Origin: CADDYX01 sp045809945
Lineage (GTDB): Bacteria > Verrucomicrobiota > Verrucomicrobiia > Chthoniobacterales > UBA10450
DNA: 16,189 nt
Assembly: GCA_045809945.1 (NCBI GenBank)
Contig: JBJMWW010000044.1
Span: forward strand, 1-16,189
Direction of reading: 5' to 3'
Part shown: piece by piece, positions 6,660 to 14,908 of the stretch
How the letters are laid out: each line of letters opens with the position of its first letter
Position numbering within the stretch: the first letter of the stretch is position 1
Made by a program: the position numbers and the translations under genes
Notes under the pieces: generated by a model
The model's input: the letters and a program-made list of their open reading frames with translations, nothing else
Told to the model about the DNA's origin: nothing
Databases searched by the model: none

Positions 6660-9600
6660 CACAGCCTCAGGATCAATCCGCGCGCCTCCGCTTCGCCACT
6701 GAGCTGGATCGCAATTTCTCAGTCGTCGCTTCCGCCGGCTCCGGCAAAACGCGCGCCGTGATTGATCGCATCGTGCATCTCGCGCAGTCGTCTGCTGCGC
6801 TCGAGATGCTACCGCGCCTCGTCGTCGTCACTTTCGCCAACCGCGCCGCCGATGAAATGCAACAGCGTGCACGGGAAGAGATGCTGCGTGTGCGCGTGGC
6901 GCCGGAAATTCTGGCCGCGTTCAACCGTGCCTGGTTCGGAACGATTCACGCCTTCTGCTTCAAGCTGCTGAACGAATATGGCCACTATCTCGGCTTGCCG
7001 GCGCCGCTCGAGTTGCTGGCCGAAGACGAAGATCTCTGGAGCGAGTTCGTGCAGCAGCAAACGCGTATTGGCCGTTCCCTTTCTGAGAAAGATCGCGGTG
7101 CACTGCTGCGGCTCGCCTCGCTCCGTCATATCATGGAGCTCGGGCGCTGCGCTGGTTCGGCGTTGCTCAATCCGGATGAGCCCGGCGAATGCCCGAAGAT
7201 AGATCTCGATCCGCTTCATCGCGCTTTTCTGGCGCTGAACAAGAGCGACACCGTCGCTAACTCGATGGCGCAGTTGCAGGCGTGGGAAGACGGCTACCGC
7301 AGCGGCTCAGGCTTTCTCCGCTGGCCGAACTGCTTTACCAAAGCGAAGCAGGTTGATGTGCTTTGGGCGGAAACGTTCGCTCCGCTGCGGCGTTGGGTGA
7401 ATCAGGCGGCGATCTGCGTTGCCGCCGAAGTGCAGCGCGATTACCGAAACTTTCGCCTCGAAAGCGGCGTCGTCACGTACGCCGACCAGATCGCCCTCGC
7501 CGACGAACTCCTGCAACATCCGGAAGCGGCGCGACGTCTTCGCGAGATCGATCACATCGTCATTCTCGATGAAGCGCAGGATACCGATCGCGCGCAGTTT
7601 TCTGTTCTCCTCGAGATCACCCGTCCGCCGGAGGCGACTGGTCGCTGGCTGCGAACGCTCACCGATCCGCCGCGGCCGGGGCGCTTTTGCATGGTCGGCG
7701 ATTTCCAGCAATCGATCTGGCACGATCGCGCGGACCTTGCGCATTATCGGCGCGTTCACGAAGCGCTCGTTAACTCGGAGGCCGGTGACGCGCTCACCTT
7801 TTCTGTCACTTTCCGGCTCGATCAGAAGCAGATCGATTTCATTAACGACACCTTCCGGCACATTCTCGATGGCGGCCTCGGCCAGGTCGATTTCGTCGAG
7901 CTGCAACCGCGCCCGGACGTTTTGCCGGGCCAGGTCATTCGCATTTCGCTCGACTCTTCGCTTCTTCAGCAAATTGAGAAACCGAAAGATCGCCAGGTCG
8001 CACGCATTGAGGCGGAGCAATTGGCCGCCTGGCTGAAGAAGTGCGGGCCGGAGAAATTGCGCGCGCGAGATTGGCGTCACGTCGCAATCCTCTGTCCGCG
8101 CAAGGATTGGCTGAATACGATGGCCCTCGCGCTGCGCCGCGCAGGACTACCGATTGAAGTGCAATCGGAGAACGATCTCCGGGCCGACTCGCCGGCTTAC
8201 GCCTGGCTGACCGCGCTCTGCACCATCATGGTCGAGCCGCAAAATCACTACGAGATCGTCGGCGTTCTCCGCGAAGTCTATGGCTTGTCCGATGATGATC
8301 TCGCGGCCTTCGCCGAAGGGATCGGCGCGCGTTTCCAAATCGAAAGACCGACGGCGATAGCTGGCATCGTTGGTTCGCCAATCACCGAACTGGCTACGCT
8401 GCGCGAATCAATTCGTGATTTGCCGCTCTTCGCCGCAGTGGAGCAGATCATCGAACGCACCGCCTTACGCGCACGGCTCGCCGCATTGCCGGCGGAAGAT
8501 TTCAAAAATCCGCTGGCTGATCTTGAGACGCTTCTGACGCAGGCAGCGCAAGCGGGCGCGACCGGCGCGCGCTTCTCGGATTTCGTCGAACGCTTGCGCA
8601 ACGAAATGGAATACCAGCGCACCGTCCGCCTTTCCGATCAGGATGCCATTCAGCTCATCACCGCGCACAAAGCCAAGGGACTCGAATGGGACGCGGTGAT
8701 TGTGCCGTTTCTCGGCCGCCGCATCATGGAACCTTCGCCACGTTATCCATCGCTCATCCGCGTTCCGGGCAGCGATGAGGTGCTCGCCGCGCTGCACAAG
8801 GAGGATCGCGAAGCGGAAATCAAAGACGCTTACAAGCGGCTGCGTCGGCAGGAGATGGAGCGCCTTCTTTACGTCGCCCTCACGCGTGCTCGTCACACCC
8901 TCGTCCTCGCGCTCGATCGAAGTCTCTTTTCACCAAAAACGGATCGAGCCGCCGATTACTCGCAACTGAAATTCCTTCGCGGCGATCACGGGGAATCGAG
9001 CATTCAAATTCTCGATGGCCTGCCCGATGCGCCAAACGCATGCCCGGAAACAAGATCGAGCTGGCAAAAGAGCAGCGCGGCAACTGATGTCACGCCGTGC
9101 GATCTGTCGCCGCTGAACAGCGGTACGATCGCAAGCGCTCGCCGCCACGCCGCCACATTCATCCGCAAACAAAATCCGAGCGGATACGAGGAGGCGGCGG
9201 AGGCCGATGGAGAAACGGTCGCAACCCGAAGGCCGCGGCGAATGGTCCAGACGCTTTCTGATACACCGGCTACGCTGTTCGGCAGTTGGTGGCACGCGCT
9301 GTTCCAGCATTTCCCATGGAAATCCGATTCGCCGGGTTGGCAGCTGGCGTTCGAGACGATGCAGCCCAGCTCGCCCGATCCCGAACGCTCGGCGCGCGAA
9401 TGGAACCGGGTCTCTCGAGCATTGCGCGAATCACCGCAGGCCAGCGTCCTTCGCGATAGCGACACAATAGTGCAGACGGAATTACCCTTCCTTTGGCCGG
9501 TGGATGACGAGCGGTGTGTAGAAGGCGTGATTGATCTGCTCGCGATCGACCAGGCGAAACGCAGATGTCTGCTCATCGACTGGAAGACGAATACGACGCC

Positions 9601-9829
9601 GGACGCGGCGAGACTGCGCGCCCGCTATTTGCCGCAAATCAGTTGCTATTGGAAATCGGTGGCGGCGATCACGCAGTTTGAGGTGGACGCGGCGCTCTTC
9701 TCCACTGCGCTTGGCGAACTGCTTGTCTACAGCGATGACGAGCTCGCGAAAGAGTGGACTCGTTTGGAGAAACTTCCGCCGGATGAGCTGAACGAAGCCG
9801 TTGCACCGAATGTCGAAGGGGGAGTTTGA
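6656..9829 (+). CDS. addA: AddA-like UvrD/RecB-family helicase with C-terminal nuclease domain
   Basis: This 1057-residue superfamily 1 DNA helicase carries all the core motifs: Walker A ASAGSGKT (Lys31); motif Ia VVVTFANRAADEM; GTIHAFC near 100; DEAQD at 305-309; VGDFQQSIW (motif III); FSVTFR (motif IV); ITAHKAKGLEWD from 668 (motif V); and YVALTRAR from 739 (motif VI). The C-terminus holds a PD-(D/E)XK nuclease with His880 (WWHALF), Asp960 (EGVIDLL), Asp975 and Lys977 (IDWKT), Gln994 and Tyr998. Helicase and nuclease in one chain, next to a second nuclease protein, is the AddAB arrangement and not RecBCD. It is rather short for AddA (Bacillus AddA is about 1230 residues). The ATG overlaps the addB-like stop by 4 bases, so the two subunits are probably made in fixed ratio. 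It acts on DNA ends in the cytoplasm. Every catalytic residue I looked for is present. Confidence 0.92.
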   Translation: MTQPQDQSARLRFATELDRNFSVVASAGSGKTRAVIDRIVHLAQSSAALEMLPRLVVVTFANRAADEMQQRAREEMLRVRVAPEILAAFNRAWFGTIHAFCFKLLNEYGHYLGLPAPLELLAEDEDLWSEFVQQQTRIGRSLSEKDRGALLRLASLRHIMELGRCAGSALLNPDEPGECPKIDLDPLHRAFLALNKSDTVANSMAQLQAWEDGYRSGSGFLRWPNCFTKAKQVDVLWAETFAPLRRWVNQAAICVAAEVQRDYRNFRLESGVVTYADQIALADELLQHPEAARRLREIDHIVILDEAQDTDRAQFSVLLEITRPPEATGRWLRTLTDPPRPGRFCMVGDFQQSIWHDRADLAHYRRVHEALVNSEAGDALTFSVTFRLDQKQIDFINDTFRHILDGGLGQVDFVELQPRPDVLPGQVIRISLDSSLLQQIEKPKDRQVARIEAEQLAAWLKKCGPEKLRARDWRHVAILCPRKDWLNTMALALRRAGLPIEVQSENDLRADSPAYAWLTALCTIMVEPQNHYEIVGVLREVYGLSDDDLAAFAEGIGARFQIERPTAIAGIVGSPITELATLRESIRDLPLFAAVEQIIERTALRARLAALPAEDFKNPLADLETLLTQAAQAGATGARFSDFVERLRNEMEYQRTVRLSDQDAIQLITAHKAKGLEWDAVIVPFLGRRIMEPSPRYPSLIRVPGSDEVLAALHKEDREAEIKDAYKRLRRQEMERLLYVALTRARHTLVLALDRSLFSPKTDRAADYSQLKFLRGDHGESSIQILDGLPDAPNACPETRSSWQKSSAATDVTPCDLSPLNSGTIASARRHAATFIRKQNPSGYEEAAEADGETVATRRPRRMVQTLSDTPATLFGSWWHALFQHFPWKSDSPGWQLAFETMQPSSPDPERSAREWNRVSRALRESPQASVLRDSDTIVQTELPFLWPVDDERCVEGVIDLLAIDQAKRRCLLIDWKTNTTPDAARLRARYLPQISCYWKSVAAITQFEVDAALFSTALGELLVYSDDELAKEWTRLEKLPPDELNEAVAPNVEGGV

Positions 9830-9846
9830 TTGCGGAGATAGTCGCG

Positions 9847-11232
9847 GTGCAGAATAGGCGCGTGCGATTGCGTCTGTTGCTATTGATCGCTGGCTGCGCC
9901 GTTGTGTTCGACGCGCGCGCCGGGACGGCATTGACTTCGGAGCAGGCGGTCGCGCTGGCGATGAAGCAGAACGCCGAGATCGCGATTGCGCGTAAGCAGA
10001 TCGAGGCGGCGCATGGCGGAGTGATCGAAGCGCGATCGGGCTACTTGCCGTCGGTCGTGGCGAGCGGACTCTACCGCAAGCGCGAGGAGCAAGCGGACAC
10101 CAACCTTCGCACCGATGATTACAATGGTTCCGCGCGTGTGGTGCAGAATATCTACACCGGCGGTGCAGTCAGCGCGCAGGTTTCGATCGCGACGTTGCTC
10201 GAGCAGAAACGCATTCTCGAGCTGCAGGCGCTGCAGAATCGCGTCGCGATGGATGTTCGAATCTCCTATTACGATGTCCTGCTGAACCGCGCCAAAGTTG
10301 GCGTGCGCGAGCAGGCGGTGCGGGTGTTGCAGGAGGAATTAAAATCGCAGCGGGAACGGCTCAGCGCGGGAATCGTCGGGGAGCTGAACGTTCATCGCGC
10401 GGAAGTGGCGCTGGCCAATGAGCAACCGGAGCTGATCGACGCCGAGACGCGCCTGCAAAATTCGCGGCTCCAGCTCGCTACGTTGCTTGGCATCGAGACA
10501 ACGGCCGGTTCCGCCGCGGCCGCGATCGATACGAGCGGTGATCTGCGGTACGCGGGTTACGCCCCGGACCTGAACGAATGTCTTGCCTACGCTTCCGTCG
10601 AAAGGCCGGAGGTAAAAGCGCGAGAGATCGACGTGGCGATTGAGGGAGCTCAGTTGCAGCTCGATCGAAGCGAGACCCGCCCGCATGTCGATGTCTTTAG
10701 CGGATACGAAGTTTACAGCGAACTCGATCCGCTCGTCGGCCGCGAATTCAATCACGGATATGTATTCGGGGTGAATGCGAACTGGCACGTCTTCGATGGC
10801 TACGCGACGCGCGGCCGGATGCAGGCGACGCGTGCACGGCGAGACGCGGCCATGCATGCCTTGGATGCGGCGCGAGCATCGGTATCGACGGATGTGCGGA
10901 GCGCGTTTCTTGAGCTCGAGCAGGCACGCCGCACTCTGGAGGCGGAAACGACCAGCGTGAGCAATGCCGATCAGTCGCTCGAAATCGCGAAGGCGAATCT
11001 TGCCGCCGGACTCGGCACTCAGCTCGACGTGCTACAGGCAACTACTGATGTCACACGGACGCGGACTACGCGACTGACCGCCATCTATCAGCACAATGTG
11101 GCCCTGGCGCGGCTCGCTCATGCGACGGCGCGACCGCCTGACTCGCTTGCCTTCGGCAGGAAAAAGCAGGATGCCGATCAGCAGGCAGTGCAGTTGACGG
11201 AGCCGCCGCGGAATCTGGCAACACAGCCATGA
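9847..11232 (+). CDS. TolC-family outer-membrane efflux protein (first copy)
   Basis: This protein of about 462 residues belongs to the OEP/TolC family, trimeric outer-membrane channels with a long periplasmic coiled-coil tunnel. The mature part begins ALTSEQAVALAMKQN, the usual TolC opening helix, and two similar halves follow, each with long helices rich in Ala, Glu, Gln and Arg. The second ends LGTQLDVLQATTDVTRTRT, a typical second-repeat motif. The N-terminus RLRLLLLIAGCAVVFDARA is a signal peptide with cleavage near ARA. The start is uncertain. TTG at 9826 overlaps the addA stop but has a GGGGGAG only one base away; GTG at 9847 has GGAG at good spacing and is my choice; GTG at 9862 gives the tidiest signal peptide. 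Its stop overlaps the next gene by 4 bases. The context indicates the exit duct of the downstream adaptor/permease, but the substrate is unknown. Confidence 0.88.
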   Translation: MQNRRVRLRLLLLIAGCAVVFDARAGTALTSEQAVALAMKQNAEIAIARKQIEAAHGGVIEARSGYLPSVVASGLYRKREEQADTNLRTDDYNGSARVVQNIYTGGAVSAQVSIATLLEQKRILELQALQNRVAMDVRISYYDVLLNRAKVGVREQAVRVLQEELKSQRERLSAGIVGELNVHRAEVALANEQPELIDAETRLQNSRLQLATLLGIETTAGSAAAAIDTSGDLRYAGYAPDLNECLAYASVERPEVKAREIDVAIEGAQLQLDRSETRPHVDVFSGYEVYSELDPLVGREFNHGYVFGVNANWHVFDGYATRGRMQATRARRDAAMHALDAARASVSTDVRSAFLELEQARRTLEAETTSVSNADQSLEIAKANLAAGLGTQLDVLQATTDVTRTRTTRLTAIYQHNVALARLAHATARPPDSLAFGRKKQDADQQAVQLTEPPRNLATQP

Positions 11233-12524
11233 AGATAATCGCGTTGCTTCTCGCCCTTGGCCTGACGAGTCGCGTCTGGGCGATGACGTTCGACCAAACA
11301 ATGGCCGCGACGCTGGAACGCAATCCAACCATTCAAGCAGCGCGGAGTAATCTGGAAGCGGCGGCCGGACGCAAGATTGTCCTGCATGCGATCGCTTACC
11401 CTGACGCGCGTCTGGACCTTTTCGGCGGCGCGCAAGGCGGCCATCGAGCCGGAGAGCCGCCGATCGAACCGTTTGGTTTTGTGCGCGGCGCATTCATTCA
11501 GCCGCTCTTCAACACTCGCGTGCCAGCCTCGTGGCGGCGCGGCAACATCGAGGTGTTGATCGCGGAGCAGCAGCTCAACCTCGCGATCATCGAGCAATTG
11601 CAATCTGCGCGTGTCGCGTTCTACACCGCGCTTTACAACAGATCGCTGGCTGATCTTGGCGAAGCGCAGCGGCAGCGGCTGGCCGGCAACGCGGCGGGCG
11701 AGAGTTCTCGTTACCAGGCGGGCCAGACGACCCGCGAGGCGTTCAATTCCGCGCGCGCGCTGCAGGACGAACTCACGCCGCGGATCGCGGAAGCGCGTCG
11801 CGTTTCCAGCACAGCCCTTCTCACTCTCGCGCAAACGACTGCAACGCAGAACGCCACGGCTGACGGAGAACTGCAGGCCCGCGACATCAATTTCAGTCTG
11901 CAGAATGAAACGAAGGAAGCGCTCGCGCGCCGCGCCGATTTGCAGCTCGCGCGACTGCTCGTCCGTGCCGCCGCGGAAGATCAGCGCATCATGCAGGCCG
12001 GGTACTTTCCGACCATCAATGCGATTGCCAACGGTACCTACATTCCGGTCTCGGACGTGCGACGTAACAGTGGCGGCTCGCCGCAACGTAGTAACGACGT
12101 GATTTCATCGGAGGTGCGCATCGGTGCCGGCTTTACCTGGCGAGTGATCGATAACGGCAAGGTGACGGGCGCGGTCATGCGGCAGCGCGCCATTCGCGAG
12201 ATGAACGAGCTCACCCTCCACCAGCTCGAAGCAGATGTGCCGCGCGAGCTGGAGCGAATCAGCAACACCCTGCGCTCGGTCGAAGCGCGACGAAAAGCCG
12301 TCGGCTCCGCGGCAGCAGCCGCCGAGCAAAACGTCACCGCAATCCAGCAAAATCTCGCCGCCGGAATTAATTCGGAGCTCGATTTTCGAACCGCCGAAAC
12401 CAGCCTGCTGCAAACGAAGACGACGCTCCTGACCGCCGCCTTCGAGCAGAATATCGCGCTCGCTGATTGGGACCGCGCTACCGGTCGCTACTTTCAGTTT
12501 GCCGACGAAACGACAGAGCATTAG
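11229..12524 (+). CDS. TolC-family outer-membrane efflux protein (second, divergent copy)
   Basis: This 431-residue protein starts MKIIALLLALGLTSRVWA, a signal peptide with likely cleavage after VWA, followed by MTFDQTMAATLERNPTIQA, the characteristic TolC first helix. The second half contains LAAGINSELDFRTAETSLL, parallel to the LAAGLGTQLDVLQATTDVT segment of the gene before it, so the two are paralogues at family level but strongly diverged. The first half has a Gly/Pro-rich stretch around AQGGHRAGEPPIEP where a beta-strand hairpin of the barrel would be expected. The ATG overlaps the upstream stop (ATGA). The stop lies 9 bases before the adaptor gene. It may form a separate channel, a mixed trimer with the upstream protein, or a periplasmic accessory; the sequence does not say which. 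Confidence 0.87.
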   Translation: MKIIALLLALGLTSRVWAMTFDQTMAATLERNPTIQAARSNLEAAAGRKIVLHAIAYPDARLDLFGGAQGGHRAGEPPIEPFGFVRGAFIQPLFNTRVPASWRRGNIEVLIAEQQLNLAIIEQLQSARVAFYTALYNRSLADLGEAQRQRLAGNAAGESSRYQAGQTTREAFNSARALQDELTPRIAEARRVSSTALLTLAQTTATQNATADGELQARDINFSLQNETKEALARRADLQLARLLVRAAAEDQRIMQAGYFPTINAIANGTYIPVSDVRRNSGGSPQRSNDVISSEVRIGAGFTWRVIDNGKVTGAVMRQRAIREMNELTLHQLEADVPRELERISNTLRSVEARRKAVGSAAAAAEQNVTAIQQNLAAGINSELDFRTAETSLLQTKTTLLTAAFEQNIALADWDRATGRYFQFADETTEH

Positions 12525-12533
12525 CTGCCGCCG

Positions 12534-13688
12534 TTGAACGTACCGCTCACGAAGAAGTCGCTCGCGCTTGTCGGCGCCGGCGTTCTCGTTCTGCTCGCGA
12601 TCATCACGTTCGCCACTGTGCCGGTTGCGGAGGTGGCGATCGTGCGTCGTGGCACCGCGATTTCCGCGGTCTATGGAACGGTGCGAATTGAGCCGGCGAT
12701 TGCGATTCCGGTTCGGGCCCAGAACGCCGGCTACATACAACTGGCCGAGCCGCTTTCCGCCGGTCGCGGCGCGATCGGACGAACGGTCGAAAAAGGACAA
12801 CTGCTCGCCACGATTGCCGACGAGAACACCGCCCGACAATTGAAACAAGCGCGCGCCGATCTCCAGGCGGCGCAGCAGCGGGCGCAGTTGCCGCTGACCT
12901 CCGCCGAGCCGCTGAAGGTGGCGGAAGACAACGCGCAACGGCTCGAAAAACTCAGCGCGTTGAGCAACGTGCCGGCGGTCGAGTACGAGAAAGCAAAGAG
13001 CGAAGTGAATCGTTTGCGTGGGCTGGTGGAATCTGAACGGATCGAGCGCGATCGCAATTTGCAGTCGCTCGACGAAGCCTGCCGCAAGCTCGAAGCGCAG
13101 ATGAAGAATTCCGAAATTCGGGCGCCGATTGATGGTCTGCTCACTGCGATCCAGGCGATCGACGGCACGCTCGTCGCGGAAAACAATGCGCTCTTCACCG
13201 TTGCCTCGCGCAAGAATTACGTGCGCGGCGAAGTGAATGAAGAGGACGTTGGCGAAGTGAAACCGGGAATGCCGGCGATCGTGCAGGTTTACGCTTACCG
13301 GACGCGCAAGTTCCCGGCGAAAGTCTCTGCCGTCCAACCGGCGGCTGATCCCGACACGCAGCGTTATGCGGTCGTTCTCGATCTCGAAAATCCGCCGGAA
13401 AATTTGATGGCCGGGATGAGCGGCGAAATGAACATCATCACTGGCCGGCACGAGAACGCGCTGCTCGTGCCAACGCGTGCCTTGATCGCCGACCAGGCGC
13501 TGGTGGTGAATCACGGAATTCTGCAATCGCGCACCGTCAGTGTCGGCTATCGCACGCTTGATTATTCTGAAGCGATGAGCGGCCTTCGTGAAGGCGAACA
13601 CGTTGTGATTTCCGATCAGGATAAGCTGCGGCCGGGTCGCTTCGTTCGTCGGCGTGTTGTCACACTGCCTCCGCCACCTGTGCAGTGA
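12534..13688 (+). CDS. HlyD/MacA-type periplasmic adaptor (membrane-fusion protein)
   Basis: This 384-residue protein has a single N-terminal membrane anchor at about residues 9-28 (LALVGAGVLVLLAIITFATV), then a split lipoyl/barrel-sandwich domain interrupted by a helical hairpin rich in Ala, Gln, Glu and Arg (about 95-190). The lipoyl half closes with KNSEIRAPIDGLLTAI, the hallmark of this family, and beta-barrel and membrane-proximal domains follow (GEVNEEDVGEVKPGMPAIV; LMAGMSGEMNII). Such proteins hexamerise and join an inner-membrane transporter to a TolC channel. Start: TTG at 12534, because an in-frame TAG lies four codons upstream and the next usable start would remove the membrane anchor; no good ribosome-binding site is visible. 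It follows the second TolC gene by 9 bases and overlaps the permease start as GTGA. It probably serves the permease directly downstream. Confidence 0.88.
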   Translation: MNVPLTKKSLALVGAGVLVLLAIITFATVPVAEVAIVRRGTAISAVYGTVRIEPAIAIPVRAQNAGYIQLAEPLSAGRGAIGRTVEKGQLLATIADENTARQLKQARADLQAAQQRAQLPLTSAEPLKVAEDNAQRLEKLSALSNVPAVEYEKAKSEVNRLRGLVESERIERDRNLQSLDEACRKLEAQMKNSEIRAPIDGLLTAIQAIDGTLVAENNALFTVASRKNYVRGEVNEEDVGEVKPGMPAIVQVYAYRTRKFPAKVSAVQPAADPDTQRYAVVLDLENPPENLMAGMSGEMNIITGRHENALLVPTRALIADQALVVNHGILQSRTVSVGYRTLDYSEAMSGLREGEHVVISDQDKLRPGRFVRRRVVTLPPPPVQ

Positions 13689-14908
13689 CGCCGCCGCTCT
13701 ATATCGCGCTGCGATTTGTCAGTCATCGCAAACGCTCCTTCCTGCTCAGCGTGTCCGGGGTGGTTTTTGGCGTCGCGATTTTCATCTGCACACAGGCGCA
13801 AACCGAAGGGTTCGCCCAGAATTTCATTCGCTCGACGGTCGGGAGCACCGGGGCGCTGATCATGCGTTCGCGTTTGCAAACGGAAGCGGCGCCGTTGCCG
13901 GTTAAACCGAAAAACGCGCGGCGCAGTGTGGGCGAGGGGATTAACGATGCGGCGGAAATCATGCGCGTGAGCCGCCAGTTTTCGAACGTGGTCGCCTGCT
14001 CGCCGGTCTTGCGCGGTTCGGTCAGCGCACGGGCCGCATTTCAAAACGCAACCGTCGATCTCTTCGGCATCGAGCCCGACTCGCACTTGCAGACGACCAA
14101 TATCGCCGATCAGCTGGTCGAAGGAACCTTCGATAATTTCCGCAACAATCCGACCAGCCTGATCGTCGGGTCACGCCTGGCCGCTCTGCTTGGCGTGAAC
14201 GTGGGTGACGCTGTGCAGCTGCTTTCGCCCAGTGGTGAATTCTGGCGCTTCAATGTCGCCGCGATCGCACGCAGCGGTGTTGGGTCAGTCGACCTGAGCC
14301 GGATGTATTGCCACGCAAAATTGGCGCAGCGTCTCCTGCGCAAACCATTTCCCGCGACCATGATCGTCTACAAACTGCGCGACGACGATGGCGCGCCCGC
14401 CCTGGCGCAGCGTTTTGAGCAGTTGTTTCAACACGGAGCGGAAAGCTGGCAGGAGCGCGAGCAGGGCAATCTCCAGCTGTTCACCACGCTTCGAACCTCC
14501 GCCGCGATTACCGTTTCACTCATTATTCTTCTCGCCGGTTTCGGCATCTTCAATGTCCTGACCATGACCGTGCTCGCGAAGATGAAGGAGATCGCGATCC
14601 TGCGTTCGATGGGCTATCGCCGCGCTGATATCGCCGCGATTTTCCTCTGGCAAGGCGCAATGATTGCCGGCGTGGGCGCGACGTTTGGCTGCGTTCTTGG
14701 CGCGCTCATGACCTGGGGCGTCTCCAAAATTCCAATCGAGGTGCGCGGCCTTCTTTACGCGAACCACTTCCTGGTGGCGTGGAATTGGCGGCATTATTTT
14801 GTCGCCACGGTTCTGGCGCTGATCGCGGTCTTCATCGCGAGCTATGTGCCGGCGCGGCGCGCGGCGCAGTTACCACCAGTCGCGACGCTGCGCGGCTCAA
14901 GTGCTTAA
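13685..14908 (+). CDS. FtsX-family ABC permease (MacB/LolC-type), without a linked ATPase
   Basis: This 407-residue inner-membrane protein has the MacB/LolC topology. One helix lies at about residues 18-37 (FLLSVSGVVFGVAIFICTQA), followed by a large periplasmic core domain to about 265, then three C-terminal helices at about 272-294, 317-345 and 370-390 forming the FtsX domain. The loop MKEIAILRSMGYRRADI between the second and third helices is the conserved cytoplasmic coupling segment that touches the ATPase. There is no fused nucleotide-binding domain, unlike E. coli MacB, and no ABC ATPase gene anywhere in the window. The GTG start at 13685 overlaps the adaptor stop (GTGA), so translation is coupled. 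The MacB family uses ATP for trans-periplasmic extrusion of peptides, lipids or lipoproteins. The substrate here is unknown. Confidence 0.9.
   Translation: MTPPLYIALRFVSHRKRSFLLSVSGVVFGVAIFICTQAQTEGFAQNFIRSTVGSTGALIMRSRLQTEAAPLPVKPKNARRSVGEGINDAAEIMRVSRQFSNVVACSPVLRGSVSARAAFQNATVDLFGIEPDSHLQTTNIADQLVEGTFDNFRNNPTSLIVGSRLAALLGVNVGDAVQLLSPSGEFWRFNVAAIARSGVGSVDLSRMYCHAKLAQRLLRKPFPATMIVYKLRDDDGAPALAQRFEQLFQHGAESWQEREQGNLQLFTTLRTSAAITVSLIILLAGFGIFNVLTMTVLAKMKEIAILRSMGYRRADIAAIFLWQGAMIAGVGATFGCVLGALMTWGVSKIPIEVRGLLYANHFLVAWNWRHYFVATVLALIAVFIASYVPARRAAQLPPVATLRGSSA
14905..14908. other. Convergent overlapping stop codons (TTAA)
   Basis: The palindrome TTAA supplies the TAA stop of the plus-strand permease (14906-14908) and, on the other strand, the TAA stop of the minus-strand glycosyltransferase (14907-14905). 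There is no intergenic DNA, and no hairpin with a T-run was seen around the junction. Termination of either transcript must occur inside the opposing gene or through Rho. Confidence 0.9.

Noticed and set aside
7307..8080. Open frame of 257 codons on the minus strand inside the AddA-like gene
   Set aside because: It covers conserved helicase motifs on the opposite strand and shows no family features.
3660..9829. A phage-defence operon (nuclease plus helicase)
   Set aside because: The pair has the motif set, order and coupling expected of AddB-AddA housekeeping repair, with no defence-type neighbours, integrase or toxin-like gene.
11178..12086. Open frame of 302 codons on the minus strand opposite the second TolC gene
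   Set aside because: Composition (Arg-rich, no hydrophobic core pattern, no motif) and full overlap with a confident gene mark it as a shadow.
12105..13601. Open frame of 498 codons on the minus strand opposite the adaptor and second TolC genes
   Set aside because: It mirrors codon positions of two clearly real genes, is rich in Arg/His/Phe/Asp with no recognisable domain or signal, and has no independent ribosome-binding evidence. Long antisense frames are common in GC-rich DNA.
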